64,000 nucleotides of DNA, taken from Anaeroplasma sp902783745. Its GTDB lineage: Bacteria > Bacillota_I > Bacilli_A > Acholeplasmatales > Anaeroplasmataceae. The stretch lies in contig CAMOKL010000003.1 of NCBI GenBank assembly GCA_946617655.1, forward strand, positions 1 to 64,000. The letters run 5' to 3'. Positions 51,452 through 59,742 of this stretch are shown piece after piece (position 1 is the first letter of the stretch; the number at the start of each line of letters is the position of its first letter). The notes beneath the pieces are model-generated. The model was not told where the DNA came from and made no database searches. It saw only the letters and a list, made by a program, of their open reading frames with translations. The position numbers and the translations under genes were made by a program.

Positions 51452-52009
51452 ATGGCAACAACAACTGTTTCCGTTGCAGGAAGAAAAGATAAATCAAGTC
51501 CTATGAAAAAACAGCCAGTGGCTAAAGTTAAAGTTAGGAATGATAATGACGAGGAGGATAAGGTAATGGCAACAACACCAAAGAAAAAGGTAGCAACAGG
51601 TGTATTAGCATCTGCGCCTACAGGAGCAACAAGAGAAAAAATTAAAGCTGAAAAGCAAGCAGCAAAGCCACAGGGTAAGGCAACAACTGCAAAGCCAGCT
51701 ACAACATCAAAGCCAGTTGCACAAGCAAAACCAGCAACAACTGCAAAGCCTGAAGCAGCAGCAAAGCCAGCTGTAAAAGCAGCACCTAAGAAGGCTGATG
51801 CATCAGCTACTAAGACTTTATATCATGTTTCTAAGCGTGATAATGATGGTAGAGAGTGGAAGGTATTTATCCAAGGTTCTAATAAGGTAATTAAGTTATT
51901 CCCAACACAACAGCAAGCATTAGATTATGCTAAGCAGTTATGTGCAAATAAGGATGACGGATCTATGGTTTACCTACATGGCTTAGATGGAAAGATTAGA
52001 AAATATTAA
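51452..52009 (+). CDS. Basic Ala/Lys/Pro-rich protein with C-terminal DUF2188 domain
   Basis: A 185-residue protein. Residues 1-125 are low-complexity and basic, with repeated AKPATT and AKPAA units reminiscent of histone-H1-like tails. Residues 130-185 match DUF2188: LYHVSKRDNDGREWKVFIQG, FPTQQQALDYAKQL and VYLHGLDGKIRKY. DUF2188 has no firm function. A nucleic-acid-binding role is plausible from charge but unproven. The codon choice (GCA, CCA, AAG) is more GC-rich than in neighbouring genes, following from the amino-acid content. It is a single gene with its own promoter and terminator. Confidence 0.8.
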   Translation: MATTTVSVAGRKDKSSPMKKQPVAKVKVRNDNDEEDKVMATTPKKKVATGVLASAPTGATREKIKAEKQAAKPQGKATTAKPATTSKPVAQAKPATTAKPEAAAKPAVKAAPKKADASATKTLYHVSKRDNDGREWKVFIQGSNKVIKLFPTQQQALDYAKQLCANKDDGSMVYLHGLDGKIRKY

Positions 52010-52018
52010 TTTCAATTA

Positions 52019-52042
52019 CTGGATGCGACGCATCCAGTTTTT
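52019..52042 (+). terminator. Terminator of the DUF2188 gene
   Basis: CTGGATGC (52019-52026) pairs perfectly with GCATCCAG (52030-52037), loop GAC, then Ts. Confidence 0.9.
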
Positions 52043-52080
52043 ATATAATTGTGTTAAAATGTTATCGAGGTGGATATTTT

Positions 52081-53568
52081 ATGGAAGCAATATATGGTAG
52101 TTTAATGCAAGAGCTTGATAGAAATACACAAAAAAGAATCAAAAGCATATCTTTAATGGAAGATGCTGGTGTAAAAATGGCAGAAATAGTAATGGATTAT
52201 TGTAAGCCTAAAAATGTCTTATTACTATTAGGCTCAGGTGGTAACGCAGGAGATGCATTAGTATTAGGACGTATTTTGTTAAATAATAATATTAATGTAT
52301 CTGCATATCTTTTTGATGAAATAAAGAATAATGATGCTAAAGTAAATTATTCATTATATAAAGGTAATATTTTAGATGATATATCTGATTTATCATCTTA
52401 TGATTTAATAATAGATGGTATTTTTGGAATTGGTTTAAAAAGAGAATTATCTAATAAATATATAGATTTAATAGATAAAGTAAACAATTCAGGTATAAAA
52501 ATTGTATCTCTTGATATGCCATCAGGAATTGATTCTTCAAATGGTATTTCATATGGTGCATATATTAAATGCGACTTATTAATTACAGTTGAGTATTTAA
52601 AGGTTGGCCTATTTTTAAATGATGGTATTAATTCATTTAAAGATGTTAAGGTTATAAGTATTGGAATTGATAAAACAAATGATGTTATTAATATAATTAC
52701 TAAGAATGATTTTAAAGGTATATATGATATTAGAAATAGAAATACTAATAAGGGTTCTTTTGGTAAGGCATCAATTATTGCTGGATCAAGTAAATACCCT
52801 GGCGCATCTTTATTATCATATCAAGCACTTGCCTCATTTAAGATGGGTGTTGGTTTTCAAAATTTATATGTAATATCATCATTATATAATATGTATGCGT
52901 TAGCACATCCTGAGATTATAACTAATAAATTAAGTGAAATAGATGGTCATATTAAATATAATGAGACTGAATTAGATAATATAATTAAACATTCTGATTC
53001 TATATCTATAGGAATGGGAATGGAAGTATCTATTGATTTATATAATACTATAAAGTATTTGTTGTTAAATTATGACAAAACTTTAATAATAGATGCTGAT
53101 GGTATTAATAGCTTGGCTTTATATGGTAAGGATATATTATTAAATAAAAAGTGTAATGTTATATTAACACCACATCTAAAGGAATTTGAAAGATTAAGTA
53201 ATATTGAGATTTCTAATATTAAAAAAGATCCTATATATTATGCAAAAGATTTTGCATATAAGTATGGTGTTATATTAATATTAAAGTCTGCAACATCAAT
53301 TATTACTGATGGTATAAAATGTATGATTAATATATCTGGTAATAGCGGACTTGCGAAAGCTGGTAGTGGGGATTCACTTACGGGTATTCTTACAGGGAAT
53401 ATAGCTTATTTTAGAAAAAATGATAATTTTATTAATGCTTGTTATAGCGCATATATGCTCGGAAGGATAGCTGAGTTAGGTGCAAATAAATTTGAAGAAG
53501 AAGCATTAACTATAAGTGATGCGATAACTTATATCCCTGATGTTATAAAAGAGATAAAAGCCTTATAG
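52081..53568 (+). CDS. nnr: Bifunctional NAD(P)H-hydrate epimerase / ADP-dependent dehydratase
   Basis: A 495-residue fusion that repairs hydrated NAD(P)H. The N-terminal epimerase half (1-205) has LLGSGGNAGDALV and DMPSGIDSSNG. The C-terminal dehydratase half has KGSFGKASIIAGSSKYPGA, DADGINSLAL, LTPHLKEFERL and GNSGLAKAGSGDSLTG. Both active-site regions look intact. I chose ATG 52081, 7 nt after GAGGTGG. It lies directly before the ribosomal operon but is closed by its own terminator. Confidence 0.93.
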   Translation: MEAIYGSLMQELDRNTQKRIKSISLMEDAGVKMAEIVMDYCKPKNVLLLLGSGGNAGDALVLGRILLNNNINVSAYLFDEIKNNDAKVNYSLYKGNILDDISDLSSYDLIIDGIFGIGLKRELSNKYIDLIDKVNNSGIKIVSLDMPSGIDSSNGISYGAYIKCDLLITVEYLKVGLFLNDGINSFKDVKVISIGIDKTNDVINIITKNDFKGIYDIRNRNTNKGSFGKASIIAGSSKYPGASLLSYQALASFKMGVGFQNLYVISSLYNMYALAHPEIITNKLSEIDGHIKYNETELDNIIKHSDSISIGMGMEVSIDLYNTIKYLLLNYDKTLIIDADGINSLALYGKDILLNKKCNVILTPHLKEFERLSNIEISNIKKDPIYYAKDFAYKYGVILILKSATSIITDGIKCMINISGNSGLAKAGSGDSLTGILTGNIAYFRKNDNFINACYSAYMLGRIAELGANKFEEEALTISDAITYIPDVIKEIKAL

Positions 53569-53581
53569 TATCTATATATAA

Positions 53582-53601
53582 TACGCATACGTGCGCGCGC
53601 A
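53582..53601. other. Alternating pyrimidine-purine tract (possible Z-DNA)
   Basis: Twenty consecutive bases alternate pyrimidine and purine, mostly CG and CA steps (ending GTGCGCGCGCA), just after the nnr stop and before its terminator. This is a striking GC-rich run for this genome. Confidence 0.5.
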
Positions 53602-53627
53602 AAAGGATCTTTTATGGTCCTTTTTTT
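53602..53627 (+). terminator. Terminator of nnr
   Basis: AAAGGATC (53602-53609) pairs with GGTCCTTT (53616-53623) with one G-T, followed by Ts. Confidence 0.8.
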
Positions 53628-53666
53628 GATGGCAAAATTGTGTTTTAAAAATAATTAAAATAATAC

Positions 53667-53695
53667 TTGCATCTGTTAGACTGGAGTGGTATAAT
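53667..53695 (+). promoter_or_regulatory. S10 operon promoter
   Basis: TTGCAT (53667-53672), 17 nt, TATAAT (53690-53695) preceded by TGG. Confidence 0.8.
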
Positions 53696-53701
53696 CGATA
53701 T

Positions 53702-53815
53702 TGGCCCGCCATGGGTAAAGCAGAGAAGTGGAAGGTTGTCGGCACACCGAAGAGCGTTGTCATACAGTGTCCGGGTTATTTCCACGGAGCAAATGTCTAT
53801 ACATAGATTATAGGC
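53702..53815 (+). ncRNA. Ribosomal S10 leader (5' UTR regulatory RNA)
   Basis: The untranslated leader between promoter and rpsJ is far more GC-rich than its surroundings. It contains a closing stem GTGGAA/TTCCAC with GGTTGTCGGCACACC and GTGTCCGGGTTA inside and CACGGAGCAAATGTC after it. This matches my recollection of the S10 leader of Bacillota, an autoregulatory element thought to sense a ribosomal protein. Exact ends are approximate. Confidence 0.65.
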
Positions 53816-53833
53816 GAAAGGAGAATATTTAAA

Positions 53834-54142
53834 ATGGCAAAAGAAAAAATCAAAATTCGTTTAAAGTCTTATGATCACAGATTATTAGACCAGTCAGCAA
53901 AGAAGATTGTTGACTCAGTAAAGAAGGCAGGTTCAGTAGTTAATGGTCCAATTCCACTACCTACAGAAAGAGAAATCTTTACAATCTTACGTTCACCACA
54001 TGTTAACAAGGACTCTCGTGAACAATTTGAAAGAAGAACTCATAAGAGATTAATCGAAATTGTGGATCCAAATCCACAGACAATTGATGCTTTAATGCAC
54101 ATTGATCTACCTTCTGGTGTAGATATCGTATTAAAGAAGTAA
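53834..54142 (+). CDS. rpsJ: 30S ribosomal protein S10
   Basis: A 102-residue protein of the 30S head, also NusE in antitermination. It starts IKIRLKSYDHRLLDQSAKKI and carries PLPTEREIFTILRSPHVNK and REQFERRTHKRLI. Length is normal. GAAAGGAG lies upstream. First gene of the S10-spc superoperon. Confidence 0.98.
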   Translation: MAKEKIKIRLKSYDHRLLDQSAKKIVDSVKKAGSVVNGPIPLPTEREIFTILRSPHVNKDSREQFERRTHKRLIEIVDPNPQTIDALMHIDLPSGVDIVLKK

Positions 54143-54176
54143 TTTAAAATTTTTAAAAAAGAAAGAGGAAAAAACA

Positions 54177-54821
54177 ATGGCTAAGGGAATCTTAGGTAGA
54201 AAATTGGGCATGACTCAAATTTTCGACGCAGCTGGTAATTTAATTCCAGTTACTGTCATCGATTGTTCTTCAAATGTTGTATTACAACAAAAGACAGTTG
54301 AAAATGACGGATATGTTGCTGTTCAGGTTGGTTGTGAAGACAAGCCAGAAAGACTTGCTAACAAGCCAGAACAGGGTCATACAGCTAAGGCTGGCACTGC
54401 TCCTAAGCGCTTCATAAGAGAATTCCGTTTCTCAGAAGCAGAAGGAAATGAGCTAGTATCTTACACTGTTGGCCAAGAAGTTAAGGTTGATATATTTAAT
54501 GCAGGTGACGTTATCGACGTTACTGGTACAAGCAAAGGACATGGTTTTGCTGGTACAATTAAGAGATATGGACATCAACGTCAGAGAATGACACACGGTG
54601 TTTCTGCATCTCATCGTGAAGTAGGTTCTATGGGTGCTATTAAGGGTAACCTTAAGGGTAAGAAAATGCCAGGACACATGGGAACTGTTACAGTTACATT
54701 ACAGAATTTAACAATTGCTAAGGTAGACACTGAAAGACAGTTAATCTTAGTTCGTGGAAATGTTCCAGGACCTAAGAAGAGCTTCGTAGCAATTAAGACT
54801 GCTGTTAAGCAGGCTAAGTAG
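54177..54821 (+). CDS. rplC: 50S ribosomal protein L3
   Basis: A 214-residue early-assembly 50S protein whose loop reaches the peptidyl-transferase centre. Signature GHGFAGTIKRYG and THGVSASHREVGSMGAIK. It begins GILGRKLGMTQIF. AGAGG lies before the ATG. Confidence 0.98.
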   Translation: MAKGILGRKLGMTQIFDAAGNLIPVTVIDCSSNVVLQQKTVENDGYVAVQVGCEDKPERLANKPEQGHTAKAGTAPKRFIREFRFSEAEGNELVSYTVGQEVKVDIFNAGDVIDVTGTSKGHGFAGTIKRYGHQRQRMTHGVSASHREVGSMGAIKGNLKGKKMPGHMGTVTVTLQNLTIAKVDTERQLILVRGNVPGPKKSFVAIKTAVKQAK

Positions 54822-54835
54822 GAAGGAGATTAATC

Positions 54836-55471
54836 ATGTCAAAGATCGCAGTATTAAGCCAAGAAGGCAAGAAGGTAAAAGATATTGAATTAAATGATTC
54901 AGTATTCGGACTTGAGACAATTAATCAGCAGGTAATCTACGACGTAGTTAATTGCCAGAGAGCTGCTATGCGTCAAGGTACTCATGACACTAAGGAGCGC
55001 TGGGAAGTTTCAGGCGGCGGAAGAAAGCCTTGGAGACAAAAGGGAACAGGACGTGCTCGTCAAGGTTCTACTAGAGCTCCACAGTGGGTTGGCGGAGGTA
55101 CAGTATTTGGACCTACACCAAGAAGCTATGCTTTCAAGTTAAATAGAAAGGTTAAGCAATTAGCTTTAAAGAATACATTAACTTATAAGGTAAATGAAAA
55201 GGCCTTAACAGTTGTTGATTCTATTAAGTTAGATGCTATTAAGACTAAGGATTTCATTAAGTTCTTATCAGCAATTAAAGTTGAAAACACAAAGACTATG
55301 GTTGTTTGTGCTCCAGAAGAATTTGATGAAGTAATCAATCGTTCAGCAAGAAACGTTGCAGGTGTTTTCTATACACCAGCTAACAATGCTTCAGTTTATG
55401 AAATTCTTTGCTACAAGAATTTAGTATTAACAGAAGCTGCTGTTGCTTATTATGAAAAGGAGTTGAACTAA
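54836..55471 (+). CDS. rplD: 50S ribosomal protein L4
   Basis: A 211-residue protein lining the exit tunnel. The loop WRQKGTGRARQGSTRAPQW is present. In E. coli L4 represses this operon; here the leader looks different, so that control cannot be assumed. GGAAGGAG precedes the ATG. Confidence 0.98.
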   Translation: MSKIAVLSQEGKKVKDIELNDSVFGLETINQQVIYDVVNCQRAAMRQGTHDTKERWEVSGGGRKPWRQKGTGRARQGSTRAPQWVGGGTVFGPTPRSYAFKLNRKVKQLALKNTLTYKVNEKALTVVDSIKLDAIKTKDFIKFLSAIKVENTKTMVVCAPEEFDEVINRSARNVAGVFYTPANNASVYEILCYKNLVLTEAAVAYYEKELN

Positions 55472-55474
55472 TAT

Positions 55475-55762
55475 ATGACTAAAATTTATGATATTATTCA
55501 AGGTCCAATCATTACTGAAAAGTCAATGAGCTTAAAGGAAAACTACAACAAGTATACATTCAAGGTTTCAAAGTCAGCTAATAAGGTTGAAATTAAGAAT
55601 GCAGTTGAACAAATTTTTAAGGTAAAAGTTCTAAGCGTAGCTACAATCAATGTATTACCTAAGCGTGCAAGAGTTGGACAGCATGTTGGTTTCAAGCCAG
55701 CATACAAGAAGGCTATTGTTAAGTTAGCTGAAGGCAATAAGATTGACGCTTTTGAAATCTAA
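55475..55762 (+). CDS. rplW: 50S ribosomal protein L23
   Basis: A 95-residue protein at the tunnel exit, docking site for trigger factor and SRP. It begins YDIIQGPIITEKSM and has YTFKVSKSANKVEIKNAVE. It follows rplD by 3 nt, with AAGGAG inside the end of rplD. Confidence 0.97.
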   Translation: MTKIYDIIQGPIITEKSMSLKENYNKYTFKVSKSANKVEIKNAVEQIFKVKVLSVATINVLPKRARVGQHVGFKPAYKKAIVKLAEGNKIDAFEI

Positions 55763-55780
55763 TAGGAGGATTTATTAACT

Positions 55781-56614
55781 ATGGCAGTTAGAAAATATAA
55801 GCCAACTACAAATGGTAGAAGAAACGCTTCAGTTTCAACATTTGAAGAAATTACAACTGATACTCCTGAAAAGTCATTATTAGTTAGCCAACATATTAAG
55901 GCTGGTAGAAATAATACAGGTCGTATCACAGTTCGTCATCAAGGTGGTGGCGTTAAGCAGAAGTATCGTATTATCGACTTCAAGAGAAATAAGGATGGTA
56001 TTCCAGCAACAGTTAAGACTATTGAATACGATCCAAACAGATCAGCAAACATTGCATTATTATTCTATGCAGATGGTGAAAAGAGATATATCTTAGCTCC
56101 AAAGGGCTTAAAGGTTGGCGCTCAAGTATTATCTGGCGAAAAGGCTGATATTTTAGTAGGAAATGCATTACCTCTTGGAAACATTCCAGTAGGTTCTGTT
56201 ATTCATAATATTGAACTTCATCCTGGTAAGGGTGGACAACTAGTACGTAGTGCTGGTACATCTGCTCAAATCTTAGGTCGTGAAGGAAAATATGTTATCA
56301 TTCGTCTTTCATCTGGCGAAGTTAGAAAGATTTTATCAACTTGCAAGGCTACAATTGGTGCTGTAGGTAACGAAGAGCATGAATTAGTAAGACTTGGTAA
56401 GGCTGGTAGAGCTCGTCATATGAATTTACGTCCTGAAGTACGTGGTTCAGTTATGAACCCAGTAGATCACCCACATGGTGGTGGTGAAGGTAAGGCTCCA
56501 ATCGGCCATGCACAACCAATGACTCCATGGGGCAAGAAGGCTTTAGGTGTTAAGACACGTAAGCATAAGAAGGCATCAAATGCACTTATCGTACGTAGAA
56601 GAAATGGTAAGTAA
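55781..56614 (+). CDS. rplB: 50S ribosomal protein L2
   Basis: A 277-residue protein needed for subunit joining. Signatures are GRNNTGRITVRHQGGG, HNIELHPGKGGQLVRSAGT and NPVDHPHGGGEGKAPIG with the conserved His. AGGAGGA precedes the ATG. Confidence 0.98.
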   Translation: MAVRKYKPTTNGRRNASVSTFEEITTDTPEKSLLVSQHIKAGRNNTGRITVRHQGGGVKQKYRIIDFKRNKDGIPATVKTIEYDPNRSANIALLFYADGEKRYILAPKGLKVGAQVLSGEKADILVGNALPLGNIPVGSVIHNIELHPGKGGQLVRSAGTSAQILGREGKYVIIRLSSGEVRKILSTCKATIGAVGNEEHELVRLGKAGRARHMNLRPEVRGSVMNPVDHPHGGGEGKAPIGHAQPMTPWGKKALGVKTRKHKKASNALIVRRRNGK

Positions 56615-56629
56615 TAAGGAGGAGACTAT

Positions 56630-56908
56630 ATGGCACGTTCAATTAAAAAAGGACCTTTCTGTGATGAAAGCTTATTAAAGAAAGTTGAAGCACAGAAGGA
56701 TGCAAAAGATAAAAAAGTTATTCAAACATGGTCTCGTAGATCAACAATTTTCCCACAATTCGTTGGGTTAACAATTGCCGTTTATAATGGCCGTACACAT
56801 GTTCCAGTTTATGTAACTGAAGATATGGTTGGACACAAGTTAGGTGAATTTGCTCCAACTCGTACATTCAAGGGACATGTTGCAGATGATAAGAAGGTAG
56901 GAGCATAA
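56630..56908 (+). CDS. rpsS: 30S ribosomal protein S19
   Basis: A 92-residue 30S head protein. SIKKGPFCDESLLKKV, TWSRRSTIFPQFVGLTIAV and GHKLGEFAPTRTFKGH are standard. AAGGAGGAG lies upstream; the next gene starts 1 nt after its stop. Confidence 0.98.
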   Translation: MARSIKKGPFCDESLLKKVEAQKDAKDKKVIQTWSRRSTIFPQFVGLTIAVYNGRTHVPVYVTEDMVGHKLGEFAPTRTFKGHVADDKKVGA

Positions 56909-56909
56909 T

Positions 56910-57272
56910 ATGGAAGCTAAAGCAATTGCAAAAACAGTTAGAATTACTCCACGTAAGGCTCGTTTAGTTGTAGATCTTATCAGAAATAAGGATACAAATG
57001 AAGCAAAGGCTATCTTAAAGTTCACAAATAAGCTAGCTTGCGAGGCAGTTATTAAGGTATTAGACTCTGCTATAGCTAATGCAGAGCACAATTATAATAT
57101 GGATGTTAATAATCTATATGTTAAAGAAGCATATGTTACTGACGGTATCAGAATGAAGAGAATGTTACCAAGAGCTAAGGGTCGTGGTGATGTTATTTTA
57201 AAGAGAAGCTGCAATATCACAGTAGTAGTTGCTGAAAAAGAAGCACCAAAAGCTTCAGCTAAGGAGGAATAG
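56910..57272 (+). CDS. rplV: 50S ribosomal protein L22
   Basis: A 120-residue protein contacting all 23S domains. ITPRKARLVVDLIRNK and MKRMLPRAKGRGDVILKRSC (tunnel hairpin) are present. Its ribosome-binding site AAGGTAGGAG lies within rpsS. Confidence 0.97.
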   Translation: MEAKAIAKTVRITPRKARLVVDLIRNKDTNEAKAILKFTNKLACEAVIKVLDSAIANAEHNYNMDVNNLYVKEAYVTDGIRMKRMLPRAKGRGDVILKRSCNITVVVAEKEAPKASAKEE

Positions 57273-57275
57273 TAG

Positions 57276-58046
57276 ATGGGTCAGAAAGTTAGTCCTATTG
57301 GTATGCGTGTTGGTATCATCCGTGATTGGGATGCTGCATGGTATGCAGAAAAGCCACAAGTTGCCAATCTATTATTAGAAGATTTAAAGATTCGTGATTA
57401 TTTAAATAAGGTTTATGCTAAGGCAGCAGTTGCACGTATCATTATTGAACGTGTAAGCGGTGCTAACAACAAAGACCGTGTAAAGATCACTTTATTTACT
57501 GGTAAGCCAGGTGTTGTTATCGGACACGATGCTGAAACTAAGAATGCAGTAGTTAAGCAATTAGGCTATATCACAAAGAAGGACATTATGCTTAATGTTG
57601 TAGAAGTTAAGCGTCCTGAATTAGATGCAACATTAGTTGCAAGATCAATTGCTGAACAACTAGAAGCAAGAGCTTCATTCAGACGTGTTCAGAAGGTTGC
57701 AATTTCAAGAGCTTTAAAGGCTGGTGCTAAGGGTGCTAAGACTTTAATCTCAGGTCGTTTAGGCGGCGCTGAAATGGCAAGAAGCGAAGGTTATAATGAA
57801 GGACAAGTTCCTCTACAAACTCTTCGTGCAGATGTAGATTATGCTGTTGCTGAAGCACATACTACATATGGTAAGCTAGGCATCAAGGTATGGATTTATA
57901 AGGGTGAAGTATTTGACTTCCAACCAAGAGAAATCCTTGATAAGGCTCAAAAGAGAGCTCCTAGAAAGCCTTTAGATGGCAAGAAGCCAGCTAAGAAGGC
58001 TGCAAAGCCAGCTAGCGAGAATAGCTCTAATAAGGAGGATAAGTAA
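57276..58046 (+). CDS. rpsC: 30S ribosomal protein S3
   Basis: A 256-residue protein at the mRNA entry channel. It has an N-terminal GQKVSPIGMRVGIIRDWDA, the KH-domain loop GKPGVVIGHD and SGRLGGAEMARSEGYNEG. The C-terminal tail is Lys/Ala-rich (KKPAKKAAKPA). AAGGAGGAA lies at the end of rplV. Confidence 0.98.
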   Translation: MGQKVSPIGMRVGIIRDWDAAWYAEKPQVANLLLEDLKIRDYLNKVYAKAAVARIIIERVSGANNKDRVKITLFTGKPGVVIGHDAETKNAVVKQLGYITKKDIMLNVVEVKRPELDATLVARSIAEQLEARASFRRVQKVAISRALKAGAKGAKTLISGRLGGAEMARSEGYNEGQVPLQTLRADVDYAVAEAHTTYGKLGIKVWIYKGEVFDFQPREILDKAQKRAPRKPLDGKKPAKKAAKPASENSSNKEDK

Positions 58047-58048
58047 TT

Positions 58049-58468
58049 ATGTTAATGCCAAAGAGAACAAAGTTCCGTCGTCCACATAGAGTATATTTCC
58101 ATGGTAAGGCTAAGGGCGGTACTGATTTCGCATTCGGTACTTATGGTTTAGTTGCAACAGAAGGTTGCTGGTTAACAAATAACCAAATTGAAGCAGCCAG
58201 AATTGCTATTACACGTAAGATGGACCGTCAGGGAAAGGTTTGGATTAAGGTTTTCCCTCATTTAAGTAAGACACACAAGCCACTTGCTGTACGTATGGGT
58301 TCAGGTAAAGGTTCACCTGAGTCTTGGGTTGCAGTAGTTAAGAAGGGCGTTATCTTATTCGAAGTTGATGGAGCAAGTGATGAAGTTATGGCTGAAGCAT
58401 TACGTTTAGCTTCTCACAAGTTACCATGCTCAACTAAGATTGTTAAAAAAGTAGGTGACGAGCAATAA
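58049..58468 (+). CDS. rplP: 50S ribosomal protein L16
   Basis: A 139-residue protein near the A site. It begins LMPKRTKFRRPHR and contains MGSGKGSPESWVAVV. AAGGAGGAT precedes ATG 58049; ATG 58055 is a less likely start. The stop overlaps the rpmC start. Confidence 0.98.
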   Translation: MLMPKRTKFRRPHRVYFHGKAKGGTDFAFGTYGLVATEGCWLTNNQIEAARIAITRKMDRQGKVWIKVFPHLSKTHKPLAVRMGSGKGSPESWVAVVKKGVILFEVDGASDEVMAEALRLASHKLPCSTKIVKKVGDEQ

Positions 58469-58683
58469 TGAAAACAACAGCACAGTTAAAGGACATTCGT
58501 AAGATGTCTGTTGAAGAAATCAATAAGAAGATTGTTGATTTAAAGGAAGAATTATTTAATCTTAAGTTCCAAGCTGCTTTAGGTAATATCGAAAAGCCTG
58601 CTCGTATGAATGAAATTAAGAGAACAATTGCTAGATTAAAGACAGTTTTAACTGAAAAAGAAACTGCTAGCAAGGCTAACTAA
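58468..58683 (+). CDS. rpmC: 50S ribosomal protein L29
   Basis: A 71-residue helical-hairpin protein near the tunnel exit: IRKMSVEEINKKIVDLKEEL followed by LKFQAALGNIEKPARMNEIK. It overlaps rplP by one base (TAATG). Confidence 0.97.
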   Translation: MKTTAQLKDIRKMSVEEINKKIVDLKEELFNLKFQAALGNIEKPARMNEIKRTIARLKTVLTEKETASKAN

Positions 58684-58698
58684 TAGGAGGAAGACAAC

Positions 58699-58959
58699 AT
58701 GGAACGTAATAGTCGTAAATTTTTTACAGGAACAGTTGTTTCTGACAAGATGGACAAGACAATCGTAGTATCTGTTGATACATTCGATGTTGACAGAATC
58801 TATAAGAAGCGTGTTAAGAAGTCAACTAAATTTCATGTTCATGATGAAAACAATCAAGCTAAAGAAGGCGACATTGTAGAATTCATGGAAACTAGACCAC
58901 TATCAAAGACTGTAAAGTATACTTTAGTTAAGATAGTAAAGTCAGCTGAAACTATTTAA
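58699..58959 (+). CDS. rpsQ: 30S ribosomal protein S17
   Basis: An 86-residue primary 16S-binding protein with RKFFTGTVVSDKMDKTIVV, FHVHDENNQAKEGDIVE and METRPLSKTVKYTLV. AGGAGGAAG lies upstream. Confidence 0.97.
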   Translation: MERNSRKFFTGTVVSDKMDKTIVVSVDTFDVDRIYKKRVKKSTKFHVHDENNQAKEGDIVEFMETRPLSKTVKYTLVKIVKSAETI

Positions 58960-58984
58960 TAGTTTCTGAAAGGAGGTACTATCA

Positions 58985-59353
58985 ATGGTTCAACAGGAAA
59001 CAAGATTAGCAGTTGCCGACAATAGCGGCGCTCGTGAATTATTAATTATTAAAGTATTAGGCGGAGCATTACACAGATATGCATCAGTTGGTGATATCGT
59101 TGTTTGTTCTGTAAAAGAAGCAGCACCTAACGGAGCAGTTAAAAAAGGTGATGTTGTAAAGGCTGTTATCGTAAGAACTAAGTTCGGTCTTTCTAGACCA
59201 GATGGTTCTTATATTAAGTTTGACGAAAACGCAGCTGTACTTATTCGTGAGGATAAGACACCACGAGGAACTCGTATTTTCGGACCAGTAGCAAGAGAAT
59301 TACGTGATAAAGATTTCATGAAGATCGTTTCACTTGCTCCCGAAGTACTATAA
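58985..59353 (+). CDS. rplN: 50S ribosomal protein L14
   Basis: A 122-residue protein forming intersubunit bridge contacts: VADNSGARELLIIKVLGG, VIVRTKFGLSRPDGS and GTRIFGPVARELRDKDFMKI. AAAGGAGGT precedes the ATG. This begins the part equivalent to the spc operon. Confidence 0.98.
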   Translation: MVQQETRLAVADNSGARELLIIKVLGGALHRYASVGDIVVCSVKEAAPNGAVKKGDVVKAVIVRTKFGLSRPDGSYIKFDENAAVLIREDKTPRGTRIFGPVARELRDKDFMKIVSLAPEVL

Positions 59354-59367
59354 GGAGGTAGAAACAG

Positions 59368-59721
59368 ATGCAAATTAAAGCAGGAGATACAGTAGTAGTT
59401 ATCGCTGGTAAGAACAAGTTCACAGTTGATAAGAAGGGTAACAAGACTCAAACTACTGGTAAGGTTTTAAAGGTTTATCCTAAGACTAATAAGGTATTAG
59501 TTGAAGGTGTTAATATTGTTAAGAAGCATCAAAAGCCAACTCAAGCTAACCAACAAGGTGGCATTATTGAGGTTGAAGCTCCAATTGATGCATCAAACGT
59601 TATGCTATTAGACCCTAAGACAAACAAGCCTACTAGAGTTGGTTATAAGTTTGTTGAAAGCAAGGACGGCAAGGTTTCTAAAGTCAGAATTGCTAAGAAG
59701 TCTGGCACAGAGTTAAAGTAA
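59368..59721 (+). CDS. rplX: 50S ribosomal protein L24
   Basis: A 117-residue assembly initiator with a KOW motif (KAGDTVVVIAGKNK) and VNIVKKHQKPTQ, plus GGIIEVEAPIDASNVML. AAGGAGGTAG lies upstream. Confidence 0.97.
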   Translation: MQIKAGDTVVVIAGKNKFTVDKKGNKTQTTGKVLKVYPKTNKVLVEGVNIVKKHQKPTQANQQGGIIEVEAPIDASNVMLLDPKTNKPTRVGYKFVESKDGKVSKVRIAKKSGTELK

Positions 59722-59742
59722 TCTAGGAAGGAATAAAGGAAT

